Shown piece after piece: positions 43,248 to 52,631 of a stretch of 64,000 nt of DNA; the stretch's first letter is position 1; each line of letters opens with the position of its first letter. This DNA comes from Rufibacter latericius (GTDB lineage Bacteria; Bacteroidota; Bacteroidia; Cytophagales; Hymenobacteraceae), in assembly GCF_003721515.1 (NCBI RefSeq), contig NZ_RJJD01000008.1:1-64000 (forward strand), given 5' to 3'. The translations under genes and the position numbers were made by a program. Under the pieces are notes generated by a model that saw only the letters and a list, made by a program, of their open reading frames with translations, did not search any database and was not told the origin of the DNA.

Positions 43248-46200
43248 ATGCTACGTTTCCTTCTGCTGTTCTTTTTGGCTTCGCTTTCCTGGGAAAATTC
43301 AGCTTACGGCCAACCGGCTGAGGGGAGGTTTTACGCAGTGCACCAATTGGACAGTCGAAACGGCCTTTCCAACAGTTGCGTCAACGCTATTTTCCAGGAT
43401 TCTGATGATTTGCTTTGGATAGGTACCTATGACGGCCTCAATGTGTACGATGGCTCCAGTTTCCATATCTTCAACTACCACCAGAAAGGCTCGGGCAAAA
43501 GCATAGGCAACAACGTCATCACCTACATTTCCGAGGATGCGGCTAAAAACATCTGGGTTGAAACCAGCGAGGGCATTTCCCGCTACAGCAAGCAAACCGG
43601 TGAGTTTTACAATTACTTTTATGAAAACGGCAGACAAGTAGATGTACAGGTGTTGGCCATCAGTTCGCAGCATGGGGTATTCTGCCTAATTCAGGAGAAG
43701 GAAAAAACCGTGGGAAAACGCTTCAACCCCACTACCAAAGCCTTTGAACCGTTTAATTTCCCTTTTCCCGTGGCTAACGTTTCAGATTTCGCTTTTGATG
43801 CTCAAGGGAAGCTGTGGGTTTTGAACCAGGACCGGGTGGAGGTCTACTCCCCACAGAACCAGACCTTCCTGAAAGAGCATACCATTCCTATCAAAGCGGA
43901 GAAACTCTTTGTGCTTAGGGAAAAGGTCTACTTCCAGGAAACGGGCACGCACACGCTCAGAGAAATCTCACCTGTAACCTTGCAGACGAAAACAGTGGCC
44001 CTTTTCCCGGAGCCCATCAAAGCCTTGGCACACACTCCTTTCGGTTTTCAGGTAGCCTGGGCCAGCGGAGGAGTTGGGAGCTTTGATCACCGTTTCCAGC
44101 TCATGGGCGATGTTGGCAAAGAGCTCAACCTGCTCCAAAACGTATCCGCTACTTCCTTTTGGGCCTCAAAGGACCAAACGCTTTGGGTAGGAACCGACGG
44201 CAACGGTATCCTGAAAATTGCGCCCAATCACCGATTATTCCATAGCATTTCCGAACTGCCCAACGGAGTTCCTTTCAAAGCAGTGCGGGCTTTTGCCGAG
44301 GTAGGTGAGGAGCTTTGGGTAGGCACCAAAGGGAACGGTATTCTCAGGTTTAAGTATGCCCCAAACCGGACGCAATTGGAGACGGAACCACTCTCCTACT
44401 CGGCGCCTCAGCAATTAGAGAACAACGCAGTGTACGCCATCCAGCCCGGAAAAGAAGGACTTGTTTACCTTGGCACCGACGGACTAGGTATTACATTGTA
44501 TGATCCCCAAACCAAAACCTTCCTCAAATGGAAGGAAGTGGAAGGCAGCGACCACTACCCAACGTTTGCCTCGGTGTATGCCGTGTTGCCGGACCAGGAC
44601 AGCTCTGTGTGGTTGGCGACCAGCGGTTATGGCCTGGTTCATCTAAAACTCCGGGCCCTAGGCTTGGGCAAATGGGCAGTACAATACCTGGAGCGTTTCA
44701 TGTTCCATGGCGATGGGACCGGCCCGGCCAGCAACGTGATTTTTTCTTTAATGGAAGGCAAGGACCATCACCTTTGGCTGGGCTGTCGCAATGGAGGGCT
44801 GAGCTTGTTCGATAAAATCACCCGCAAATTCCGGCATTTTAAAGCTTTCTCTGTGGCCGAGGGTTTGTCCCATAACGATGTACTCTCGCTCTACAAAGAC
44901 CGCCAGAACTATCTTTGGATTGGCACCAGCTATGGCCTGAACTGGGTTAAGGAAAGTGATGCGCTCCTGCACAAAGTAATCTTCAGGAAACTGACCACCG
45001 AGGAAGGTTTGCCCAACAACTCCATCCACGGCATCACGGAGGATGGCAAGGGAAACATCTGGGTCAGCACCAACAATGGTTTGGCCCGCATCAACCCCTC
45101 GTCGCTTCAGATAGACCGGTTCCAAGCCGAGGACGGGTTGCAGGGAAACGAGTTCAGCGACGGAGCCGTGTGGAAGAACGCCCAGGGAATGCTGTTCTTC
45201 GGAGGGATTTACGGGTTCAATTACGTGAATCCTGAGGAGATCCAGTACAGCAACCGTCAGGTGAATTTGCTGGTGTCTGACCTGCAACTAGGCAGCAAGA
45301 TCTACCGCAGCGCCTATGGTCAGTTGGTGCTTCGGCCCGGTCAATCCCAAAAAGCGGAGAATTTCACGGTACCCCGCCGCGAGGGGTTCTTTGATGTCCG
45401 GTTGAAGGCCATTGACTTCCAGAAATCAGAGAAATCGCAGTACGCTTATATGCTGGAGGGGGCAGACCAGACTTGGGTGTATTCTGGCACCAACGGAAGA
45501 ATCTCCTACCGCAACCTGGCGCCCGGCACCTACACATTCAAAGTAAAATGGACGAATGGTGAAGGTCAATGGACGCCGGAAGCTGTGTTGTTCCGGGTTA
45601 CCGTAGACCAGTACCTTTGGCTGAGCTGGCAGGCATTTCTCTTCTATTTTGTGGTAGCGGTGGTGGTCATTTACGCTTACTCCTCTTACCGCCGAAGCCG
45701 CCTGGAAATGAGAAACCAATTGGACTTGGAGCATCGTTTGCGGTTGAAGGACGAGGAAGTGCACCAGGAGCAGCTGAGTTTCTTCACCAACATCGCCCAT
45801 GAGCTGCAAACCCCGCTCACGCTCATCACCGGCTCTTTGGAACGCTACCTCCAGAAAAGAGGGCCACAGACTAAAACCGGTGACAGCGCTTATTTCCTGT
45901 CTTTGGTACAGCAACACACTTCCCGGCTGCATTACCTGGTGAACCAAATCCTGGAGTTCAGGAAGGCGCAGGAAGGCCACCTGAAGGTGCATTACAGCTA
46001 TGTGAATGTCTCGGCGCTGCTCGCCAACATCGCCGAACTGTTTAAGCCTCTGCAGGAACAGAAAAAGCTCCGCTTCACCTCCCACATCAGCCCGGCCATT
46101 CTGGGCTGGACCGACAAGGACAAGCTGGAGAAGATTGTCTTCAACCTGCTCTCCAACGCATTCAAGCACAGCGAATCCAACCAGGAAGTAATTCTTACCG

Positions 46201-47372
46201 TGACTGAGAACGCCGCTACCCACCAGGTGCAGATCACGGTGGCCAACTCGGGCAGTAATCTATCACCGGAACAACTGCGAAAGCTGTTTGACCGGTTCTT
46301 TGTGCTGGATAGCACCCAGAAAAGTAAATTCAGTTTCGGGATTGGGCTGGCGTTCACCCAGGAAATGGTTTCGCTGCTCAACGGGCAGATTACGGTGCAA
46401 AGCGCTGACGACTGGGTAACGTTTACGGCCACGCTTCCTATTTCCGCCATTCCGGGCGTGACGGGGCTCACCCGGGATAACGTGTTGCAAGACAAGCCCT
46501 CTCCGCTGTTGCACGCTGCCACGCACCAACCCCGGAAACAAAACGGGCAACCCACCTCCCAAAACAACAAACGCGCCCTGCTCCAGAGCTTAGACCCGAG
46601 CCACAAACCCATGGTACTGCTGGTGGAAGACGAAGCCGATATCCGCTATCTCCTGCGTGACTTGCTGGAAGAGGAGTTTTTGATTTTTGAGGCCGAAAAC
46701 GGTCAGCAAGCGCTGGAGTTACTAGCCAAAACCCTCCCCGACCTGATCATCTCCGATATCATGATGCCGGAGATGGACGGCCTGGAGCTTTGCGCGCGCC
46801 TGAAAAATACCCCGGAGACCTGCCACATTCCGGTGGTGCTGCTCACTGCCCGCGGCACCCTGGAGGAAAAAGTTGAAGGTTATGACGCCGGCGCCGATGC
46901 TTATATTCCCAAACCCTTCCATACCGCTCACCTGCTGGTGCGGGTCCGCAAACTGCTGGAATACAAGAACCGCCTGCACCAACTGTTTCAGAAAGACAGC
47001 TTCATCCTTTCTCTAGAGGAGGATCAACTGGAAAACACTGATAAGGAATTCCTATCCAAAGCACTCCAACGCATTGAAGCGCACCTGGACAACCCCGACC
47101 TGAACGCCGCCCTGCTGGAAAAGGAGCTGATGCTGAGCAAAATGCAGCTCTACCGCAAGCTAAAAGCCCTCTCGGCCATGACACCCGCCGAGTTCATCAA
47201 ACATGTGCGCCTGCAGAAAGCGGCGGCCCTGTTGCAGAACACCAACCTAAGCGTGTCTGAGATCTTCTACCAAACCGGCTTCAACAACCAATCTTACTTT
47301 TTCCGGGAGTTCAAGAAACGCTACGAGTGCTCTCCCAATGAGTACCGTTCCCATCACCGCATCCAAGCCTGA
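43248..47372 (+). CDS. Hybrid two-component system regulator (HTCS) of the PUL
   Basis: 1374 residues. Signal peptide, then a large periplasmic sensor of two-component-regulator propeller repeats (for example LLWIGTYDGLNVYD, TLWVGTDGNGILK, YLWIGTSYGLNWV, NIWVSTNNGLARI), a Y_Y_Y domain (about 680-790), one membrane helix near 790-810 (LSWQAFLFYFVVAVVVIYAY), HisKA with H851 (NIAHELQTPLT), ATPase domain (LLSNAFKHSESN, GIGLAFTQE), a receiver with D1170 (LIISDIMMPEMDG), and a C-terminal AraC-type DNA-binding domain. It senses an oligosaccharide in the periplasm and activates the adjacent susC/D genes. Confidence 0.97.
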   Translation: MLRFLLLFFLASLSWENSAYGQPAEGRFYAVHQLDSRNGLSNSCVNAIFQDSDDLLWIGTYDGLNVYDGSSFHIFNYHQKGSGKSIGNNVITYISEDAAKNIWVETSEGISRYSKQTGEFYNYFYENGRQVDVQVLAISSQHGVFCLIQEKEKTVGKRFNPTTKAFEPFNFPFPVANVSDFAFDAQGKLWVLNQDRVEVYSPQNQTFLKEHTIPIKAEKLFVLREKVYFQETGTHTLREISPVTLQTKTVALFPEPIKALAHTPFGFQVAWASGGVGSFDHRFQLMGDVGKELNLLQNVSATSFWASKDQTLWVGTDGNGILKIAPNHRLFHSISELPNGVPFKAVRAFAEVGEELWVGTKGNGILRFKYAPNRTQLETEPLSYSAPQQLENNAVYAIQPGKEGLVYLGTDGLGITLYDPQTKTFLKWKEVEGSDHYPTFASVYAVLPDQDSSVWLATSGYGLVHLKLRALGLGKWAVQYLERFMFHGDGTGPASNVIFSLMEGKDHHLWLGCRNGGLSLFDKITRKFRHFKAFSVAEGLSHNDVLSLYKDRQNYLWIGTSYGLNWVKESDALLHKVIFRKLTTEEGLPNNSIHGITEDGKGNIWVSTNNGLARINPSSLQIDRFQAEDGLQGNEFSDGAVWKNAQGMLFFGGIYGFNYVNPEEIQYSNRQVNLLVSDLQLGSKIYRSAYGQLVLRPGQSQKAENFTVPRREGFFDVRLKAIDFQKSEKSQYAYMLEGADQTWVYSGTNGRISYRNLAPGTYTFKVKWTNGEGQWTPEAVLFRVTVDQYLWLSWQAFLFYFVVAVVVIYAYSSYRRSRLEMRNQLDLEHRLRLKDEEVHQEQLSFFTNIAHELQTPLTLITGSLERYLQKRGPQTKTGDSAYFLSLVQQHTSRLHYLVNQILEFRKAQEGHLKVHYSYVNVSALLANIAELFKPLQEQKKLRFTSHISPAILGWTDKDKLEKIVFNLLSNAFKHSESNQEVILTVTENAATHQVQITVANSGSNLSPEQLRKLFDRFFVLDSTQKSKFSFGIGLAFTQEMVSLLNGQITVQSADDWVTFTATLPISAIPGVTGLTRDNVLQDKPSPLLHAATHQPRKQNGQPTSQNNKRALLQSLDPSHKPMVLLVEDEADIRYLLRDLLEEEFLIFEAENGQQALELLAKTLPDLIISDIMMPEMDGLELCARLKNTPETCHIPVVLLTARGTLEEKVEGYDAGADAYIPKPFHTAHLLVRVRKLLEYKNRLHQLFQKDSFILSLEEDQLENTDKEFLSKALQRIEAHLDNPDLNAALLEKELMLSKMQLYRKLKALSAMTPAEFIKHVRLQKAAALLQNTNLSVSEIFYQTGFNNQSYFFREFKKRYECSPNEYRSHHRIQA

Positions 47373-47376
47373 TGCC

Positions 47377-47410
47377 GTTTTGACGCTGTTTTCCAGAAAT
47401 GACCTTTAAA
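47377..47410 (+). repeat. GTTT...TAAA copy of the 36-nt element family
   Basis: GTTTTGACGCTGTTTTCCAG, starting 4 bases past the HTCS stop. The right half is degenerate. Confidence 0.45.
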
Positions 47411-47497
47411 TGAATATCAACTGCGATTAGAAGCAACACCTTTACAGCGAACTCTTGCCTCATATAACTGAAGCCAGACTTTGACAGCTTAGTTTCT

Positions 47498-47531
47498 GTT
47501 TTTGGCCTCCTTTCCGGAATACAGCTTGAAA
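47498..47531 (+). repeat. Degenerate copy of the 36-nt element family
   Basis: GTTTTTGGCCTCCTTTCCGG... to ...CTTGAAA; arms partly complementary. Confidence 0.4.
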
Positions 47532-47676
47532 ATGGGTAAACCATTGGCTTCTTCCCTCCCGTCAAATGTCTTCTTTCAAAAAGGAGTTCTCCCGTTCGCC
47601 TGAACCCATCAGCGAAACTATACCCACCAGAATGCAGAACACTGCCTCATCAAATTAAGCTTGAATTAGCCGGTTG

Positions 47677-47688
47677 GTACTATAGTAC
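47677..47688. promoter_or_regulatory. GTACTATAGTAC palindrome upstream of SusC
   Basis: A perfect 12-bp palindrome 45 bases upstream of the -7 box, where an HTCS-type activator would bind. A half-site (AGTACATAG) follows at 47705-47713. Similar bases occur upstream of the permease gene. Confidence 0.4.
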
Positions 47689-47732
47689 ACCACATTGTGA
47701 CTCCAGTACATAGCCTAGGAACAGGTAAATTT

Positions 47733-47740
47733 TACATTTG
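47733..47740 (+). promoter_or_regulatory. -7 promoter box of the SusC gene
   Basis: TACATTTG matches the Bacteroidota TAnnTTTG consensus. No TTTG at the expected -33 distance, consistent with activator-dependent transcription. Confidence 0.5.
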
Positions 47741-47864
47741 AATCAACTCCCCCTAGCCCGGCAAAAGCAGGAAAGTTCAAAGGAACAAGGTTCCTGAAAA
47801 GACATTCCACCCGCTTCGGCGGCCTTTGCCGAGCGAGAATTGCCAGGAAGGAACACACCCATTC

Positions 47865-50800
47865 ATGTACCATTTACTAACAGACAACATGCATAGAACA
47901 TCTACTCATGGGGCACAGCCTCACCTTCAAAAGACGTTCCCGGGAGCAAGGCGCTGGAAGTTGCGCTTTCTGGGGATGTTGCTGCTCTGCCTGTTCTTGG
48001 CTGGCCAAGCCTTTGGGCAAACGTTCACGGTGAGCGGGGTGGTGCGTGATGATACCGGCACCGGGCTGGCGGGGGTCACCGTGCAACTGAAAGGGGCCAC
48101 CACTGCCACGGCCACCAATGCAGACGGCAGCTACTCTTTGACCGTGCCCAGCGGAAGCGGCACCCTGGTGTTCACCTACATCGGGTTCCAGACGCAGGAA
48201 GTTGCCATCAATGACCGATCTACCCTCAACGTCACGCTGGCCACTGACCAACAGGCCCTGGATGAAGTAGTGGTGGTAGGATACGGCACACAGCAGAAAA
48301 GCCAAGTAACGGGGGCAATCTCGTCCATCAAAGGAGCCAGTCTGGCCCAGACGCAGGCGGTGGATTTAAGCACAGCATTGCAAGGCCAGGCCGCCGGCGT
48401 GAACGTCACCTCCCCCACCGGCGCGCCCGGTACCGAGGCCGTGATCAGAATCAGAGGCATTGGCACGCTCAACAACAGCAATCCGCTCTTTATTATTGAT
48501 GGGGTGCCGGTCACTGGCGGTTTGAACACTATCTCGCCCAATGACATTGAGTCCATTGAAGTGCTGAAAGACGCCGCTGCCTCGGCCATTTATGGGGCCC
48601 GGGCCGCCAACGGCGTGGTGCTGGTGACTACCAAATCGGGTAAGGCGGGTAAAAACGAGATTGCCGTGGAGGCTTCGTACGGATTGGCCAGCGCCATCGG
48701 CTTACCAGAGATGGTGAGCACCGCCGAGTTCATTGAACTGCAGAACGAGGCTTTTACGAATGACGGGGCCACCACCCGCAACAATGACAACGCCGCCACA
48801 CTCCCCAACACCGATTGGCTGGATGCCGTTTTCCGCACCGCGGGCATCCAGCGGTATAACCTTAGCTTCTCCGGCGGCAACGACGTGACCCGATACTACA
48901 TCTCGGGCAACCTGGTGAACCAGGAAGGCACCATCCAGAATTCAGAGTTCAAGCGCTACGGCATCCGGTCCAACGTGAGCAGCAGTGTGAAGAAGTGGCT
49001 GACCGTGGGCGAGAACCTCAACCTCACCTATGACTACACCAAAGCCCTGGGTGCCTCCGGCGATGGCGGTCGGCCCGGCAGTTTGCCCGGCGTGGTGCGA
49101 TACGCGCTGCTGCGACCCAACGCCATTCCCGTTTATGACCCCGTTACCGGATTTTACACCGATTTACCGCCCGCCTCGCTCTACCAGAACTCCATTCTGT
49201 ACGGCGATGCCAAAAACCCGCTCGCCATCGCTGATTACCGTAATCGGGCGCTGGACCGCTACCGAGCGGTGGGCAACATCTACGCCGAGGTCAAGTTCCT
49301 GGAAGATTTCCGCCTGCGCACCGATGCGGGCCTTGATTTCTCCCTGCAGGAACAGCAACAGTACAACGGCCAGATTCCCGGCGACCGCACCACCCTCACG
49401 GATAAGGACAAGTCCCTGGATAAATTCCGGCACCGGTACTACACCCTCAACTGGACCAACACCCTCAACTACAACCATAATTTCAACGAAGCCCATGACG
49501 TAGGCTTCACCCTGGGCACCGAATACGTGACCTTCAAGGTAGATTACCTGTCGGCGGCGCGCAACGGCTACGATAACCGCACCGATGCCAACCCCGATCT
49601 GCAGTACCTGGACTTCGGGCTGGGGCAGCAGTTCAGCAGCGGCGTAGAGGAAGAATGGGCCTTGATGTCCTATTTCGGGCGCGTTTCTTATGCGTTTAAG
49701 GAAAAATACCTCTTAACCGCCAACCTCCGGGCCGATGCCTCTTCCCGCTTCAGCGAGAATAATAGAACCGGGTATTTCCCCTCCGTTTCGGTGGGCTGGA
49801 ACCTGGCGCGGGAGAACTTCATGCAAAATGTGAGCTGGCTACCGGACCTTAAACTGCGCGCCAGCTGGGGCCAGTTGGGGAACCAGGAAATCGGGTTGTA
49901 TCCGTTCGCCACGCTGTACTCCACCTCCAACGGCGTGTTGCAGCCAATTAGCCTGGGTAACCCCGATGTGAAATGGGAAACCACCGAGCAGACCAACGTG
50001 GGGCTGGACGCTTCGTTGTTCCAGGGAATGGTGAACCTGAGCGTGGATTACTTTGATAAACAGTCCCGCGACATCCTCATCCAGCTGCCCGCTTCTTATA
50101 CCAACGGAGACGCCGCGCCTCCTTACGTGAACGGTGCCAAACTCTCGAACAAAGGCTGGGACTTCACGCTCAATTACCGGCAGAGCACCGGCGGCTTTTC
50201 CTGGGATGTGACCGGCAACCTGACCACCGTGAAAAACCGCGTGGAGTCTCTGTACCAATCCAAAGAGCAGATCCTGTCTTCGGGCTCCGGCAGCGTGATT
50301 CTGCGTGAGGGCTTGCCGCTGAGTGCGTTTTACGGCTATAAAACCAACGGGCTGTTCCAAACCGAGGAAGACGTGCAAGCCTACGTTAACGCCACCGGCG
50401 AGCAACTGCAGCCCAACGCCCAGCCCGGCGACATCCGGTTCGTGGATGTGAACAACGATGGCAAGATTGACGATGCCGACCGCACCATCATCGGGGATCC
50501 TAACCCTGAGCTGCTCTACAGCCTGAACGGCACCTTCAGCTTCAAGAACTTCGACCTGAACCTGTTCTTCAACGGCGTCTACGGCAACGAGATTTACAAC
50601 GAGGTGGACAACATCATCAACAGCTTTGACGCCCGCGGTTTTAACGTGAAGCGGAATTTCTACGAGGAACGTTGGCACGGCGAAGGCACCAGTAATTCCA
50701 TGCCCCGGGCCACCTATCAGGACCCCAACAACAACCGCCGTTCCTCAGATAGGTACGTGGAAAGCGGATCTTACCTGCGCCTGAAAAACGTGGTACTGGG

Positions 50801-51023
50801 TTACACCTTGCCGGGCACTTTGATGCAGCAAGTGGGCGTGAGCAGAGCCCGGGTGTATGTAAGTGCCCAAAACCTCTTCACTGTCACCGATTACGGTGGC
50901 ATGGACCCTGAGCTGTACACCAACGAGAACCTGGCCAATTACGGCGATTTGGGCCGAGGCATTGACATGGGCACGTATCCGCAGTCGCGCATTTTCACCT
51001 TCGGGTTGCAGTTGGGCTTCTAA
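47865..51023 (+). CDS. SusC/RagA-type TonB-dependent outer-membrane transporter
   Basis: 1052 residues from the ATG at 47865, chosen for AGGAAGGAA about 12 bases upstream; a TTG 13 codons earlier is less likely. Signal peptide ending FLAGQAFGQ, then a carboxypeptidase-regulatory-like domain (VSGVVRDDTGTGLAGVTVQLKG), TonB box/plug start EVVVVGYGTQQKSQVTGAIS, plug (IRIRGIGTLNNSNPLFIIDGVPV, DAAASAIYGARAANGVVLVTTKSG), and a 22-strand barrel to a C-terminal aromatic-rich strand (SRIFTFGLQLGF). It imports oligosaccharides, gated by TonB, with the SusD lid encoded next. Confidence 0.97.
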   Translation: MYHLLTDNMHRTSTHGAQPHLQKTFPGARRWKLRFLGMLLLCLFLAGQAFGQTFTVSGVVRDDTGTGLAGVTVQLKGATTATATNADGSYSLTVPSGSGTLVFTYIGFQTQEVAINDRSTLNVTLATDQQALDEVVVVGYGTQQKSQVTGAISSIKGASLAQTQAVDLSTALQGQAAGVNVTSPTGAPGTEAVIRIRGIGTLNNSNPLFIIDGVPVTGGLNTISPNDIESIEVLKDAAASAIYGARAANGVVLVTTKSGKAGKNEIAVEASYGLASAIGLPEMVSTAEFIELQNEAFTNDGATTRNNDNAATLPNTDWLDAVFRTAGIQRYNLSFSGGNDVTRYYISGNLVNQEGTIQNSEFKRYGIRSNVSSSVKKWLTVGENLNLTYDYTKALGASGDGGRPGSLPGVVRYALLRPNAIPVYDPVTGFYTDLPPASLYQNSILYGDAKNPLAIADYRNRALDRYRAVGNIYAEVKFLEDFRLRTDAGLDFSLQEQQQYNGQIPGDRTTLTDKDKSLDKFRHRYYTLNWTNTLNYNHNFNEAHDVGFTLGTEYVTFKVDYLSAARNGYDNRTDANPDLQYLDFGLGQQFSSGVEEEWALMSYFGRVSYAFKEKYLLTANLRADASSRFSENNRTGYFPSVSVGWNLARENFMQNVSWLPDLKLRASWGQLGNQEIGLYPFATLYSTSNGVLQPISLGNPDVKWETTEQTNVGLDASLFQGMVNLSVDYFDKQSRDILIQLPASYTNGDAAPPYVNGAKLSNKGWDFTLNYRQSTGGFSWDVTGNLTTVKNRVESLYQSKEQILSSGSGSVILREGLPLSAFYGYKTNGLFQTEEDVQAYVNATGEQLQPNAQPGDIRFVDVNNDGKIDDADRTIIGDPNPELLYSLNGTFSFKNFDLNLFFNGVYGNEIYNEVDNIINSFDARGFNVKRNFYEERWHGEGTSNSMPRATYQDPNNNRRSSDRYVESGSYLRLKNVVLGYTLPGTLMQQVGVSRARVYVSAQNLFTVTDYGGMDPELYTNENLANYGDLGRGIDMGTYPQSRIFTFGLQLGF

Positions 51024-51070
51024 TTGTTGTTGAGGCTCTCGGGCCGATTATTCCACCCAAACTATCAGAC

Positions 51071-52564
51071 ATGAAAAAGTATATTTATAGCCTGTTTTTG
51101 CTGATTGTCCTGCAAACCAGTTGTCAGGACGAGCTGGACAAACTCCCGCAAGGGAAACTCACCGAGGGGAACGTTTTCACCCAGGCCAGTGATTTCCAGC
51201 TGGCCATCGATGCCGTGTACCTGCCCATCACCAACCGGTTTAGGGGCAATTGGGAGTGGGAAAACGGGGCTTCCATCCCCCGTGAATGGGTCATAGGCGA
51301 TGTTATGAGTGATGATGCCGTAAAAGGAGGCGGCGGCTTGGGCGACCAGGAAGATATGAGAAGGATGGAGACCTTCAATATCTTTCCCGAGAACAACAAT
51401 GTCCTGGGCATCTGGCGCTTCAACTACAAAGGCATCAACGCGGCCAACACGTTTCTGCAGCAGGACGGAACCAACGTTGCCGGCCTCAGCGCTGACCTAT
51501 ACAACCGCATGCGTGGCGAAGCCTACTTTCTGAGGGCTTTCTACTACTTCCGGCTGTTGGTCAACTTCGGCGGGGTGCCGCTCCTGGCCCCGGAACAGGG
51601 AAAGAATACTAATAACGTGCGCGCCTCGGTGCAGGAAGTCTACGCCCAGATTGAGAGCGACCTGGTCCAGGCCATGCAACTGCTGCCCATGTCCTACCCC
51701 GAAGATGCCAATTACCACCGCGCCACCAGCGGGGCGGCCCTCGCGCTGCTGGCCAAAACCTACCTCTACCGCGAGCGCTGGCAAGACTGCCTCAACGAGA
51801 TTGCCGAGGTGCAGAAATCAGGCTACATGCTGCTGCCCGAGTTTGAGGATAATTTCAACGGCGAGGGCGAAAGAGGCAAGGAAATCATTTTCGCTTCTAA
51901 GCACGAGGCCGGATTGGTGCCCTCCCAGGGCTCCATCCTGAACGCCGTATTCGCGCCGCAGGGCAAAGGCTGGGGCTTCCAGATTCCTACCCAGGACCTG
52001 GTGGATGAATTCGAACCGAACGACCCTAGGCTGAAGGCCACCGTCTTCATGGCTGGCGACAAATGGCTGGACGGCTCAGACTACAACCCCGCCTGGTCTC
52101 CGCTCACCGGCTACAACGTGAAGAAGTTCATGCAAAACGTGACACCTATTGACGACGGGGGCGTGGACTACATCTACATCCGCTACGCTGATGTCCTACT
52201 CTGGAAAGCCGAATGCCACGCCGAACTGAACCAATTAGCCGAGGCCCGGGCCGCGCTGGAACAGGTAAGGGCCCGCGCCCGAAGTAACGCCAGCGATCCA
52301 TCGGCGCTGCCAGAAGTCACCACGAATAACCAGCAGGAACTGCTTGCCGCCATCCGGCACGAACGGCGGGTAGAACTGGCATTTGAAGGGCACCGCTACT
52401 ATGACCTGGTACGCTGGGGCATCGCGGATGAGGTGCTGGCCAGGGCACCAGATGCTGATCCGCTGAAAGGCTACAAAGATTACGGCAACGGCTGGCAGCC
52501 CAGCAATGCCCTACTGCCCATTCCGCGCCGCGAGGTTGATTTATTGGGTTTACCGCAAAATTAA
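51071..52564 (+). CDS. SusD/RagB-type glycan-binding lipoprotein
   Basis: 497 residues. Lipoprotein signal with Cys at the LQTSC lipobox, then QDELDKLPQGKLTEGNVFTQASDFQLAIDAVY. RMRGEAYFLRAFYYFRLLVNFGGVPLL is the SusD TPR signature, and the C-terminal RHERRVELAFEGHRYYDLVRWG is also diagnostic. It forms the lid over the SusC barrel on the cell surface. It starts 47 bases after SusC in the same operon. Confidence 0.97.
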   Translation: MKKYIYSLFLLIVLQTSCQDELDKLPQGKLTEGNVFTQASDFQLAIDAVYLPITNRFRGNWEWENGASIPREWVIGDVMSDDAVKGGGGLGDQEDMRRMETFNIFPENNNVLGIWRFNYKGINAANTFLQQDGTNVAGLSADLYNRMRGEAYFLRAFYYFRLLVNFGGVPLLAPEQGKNTNNVRASVQEVYAQIESDLVQAMQLLPMSYPEDANYHRATSGAALALLAKTYLYRERWQDCLNEIAEVQKSGYMLLPEFEDNFNGEGERGKEIIFASKHEAGLVPSQGSILNAVFAPQGKGWGFQIPTQDLVDEFEPNDPRLKATVFMAGDKWLDGSDYNPAWSPLTGYNVKKFMQNVTPIDDGGVDYIYIRYADVLLWKAECHAELNQLAEARAALEQVRARARSNASDPSALPEVTTNNQQELLAAIRHERRVELAFEGHRYYDLVRWGIADEVLARAPDADPLKGYKDYGNGWQPSNALLPIPRREVDLLGLPQN

Positions 52565-52631
52565 GCCAAAAACGCCCCGGCTTCTCATGAATGGAGCCGG
52601 GCTTATTCTCTCAAAAAACAAGATATCCACT

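Larger units (their letters stand above)
47411..47864. other. Intergenic region between HTCS and SusC genes
   Basis: About 450 bases. It contains another degenerate family copy (47498-47531), the GTACTATAGTAC palindrome and a -7 box. No gene. Confidence 0.5.

Noticed and set aside
43130-43321. 63-codon TTG-started frame overlapping the HTCS start
   Set aside because: Non-ATG start, overlap with the HTCS signal peptide, and no recognisable protein features.
45426-46612. Long minus-strand frames opposite the HTCS gene
   Set aside because: Shadows of a GC-rich coding strand; composition lacks any domain or membrane pattern.
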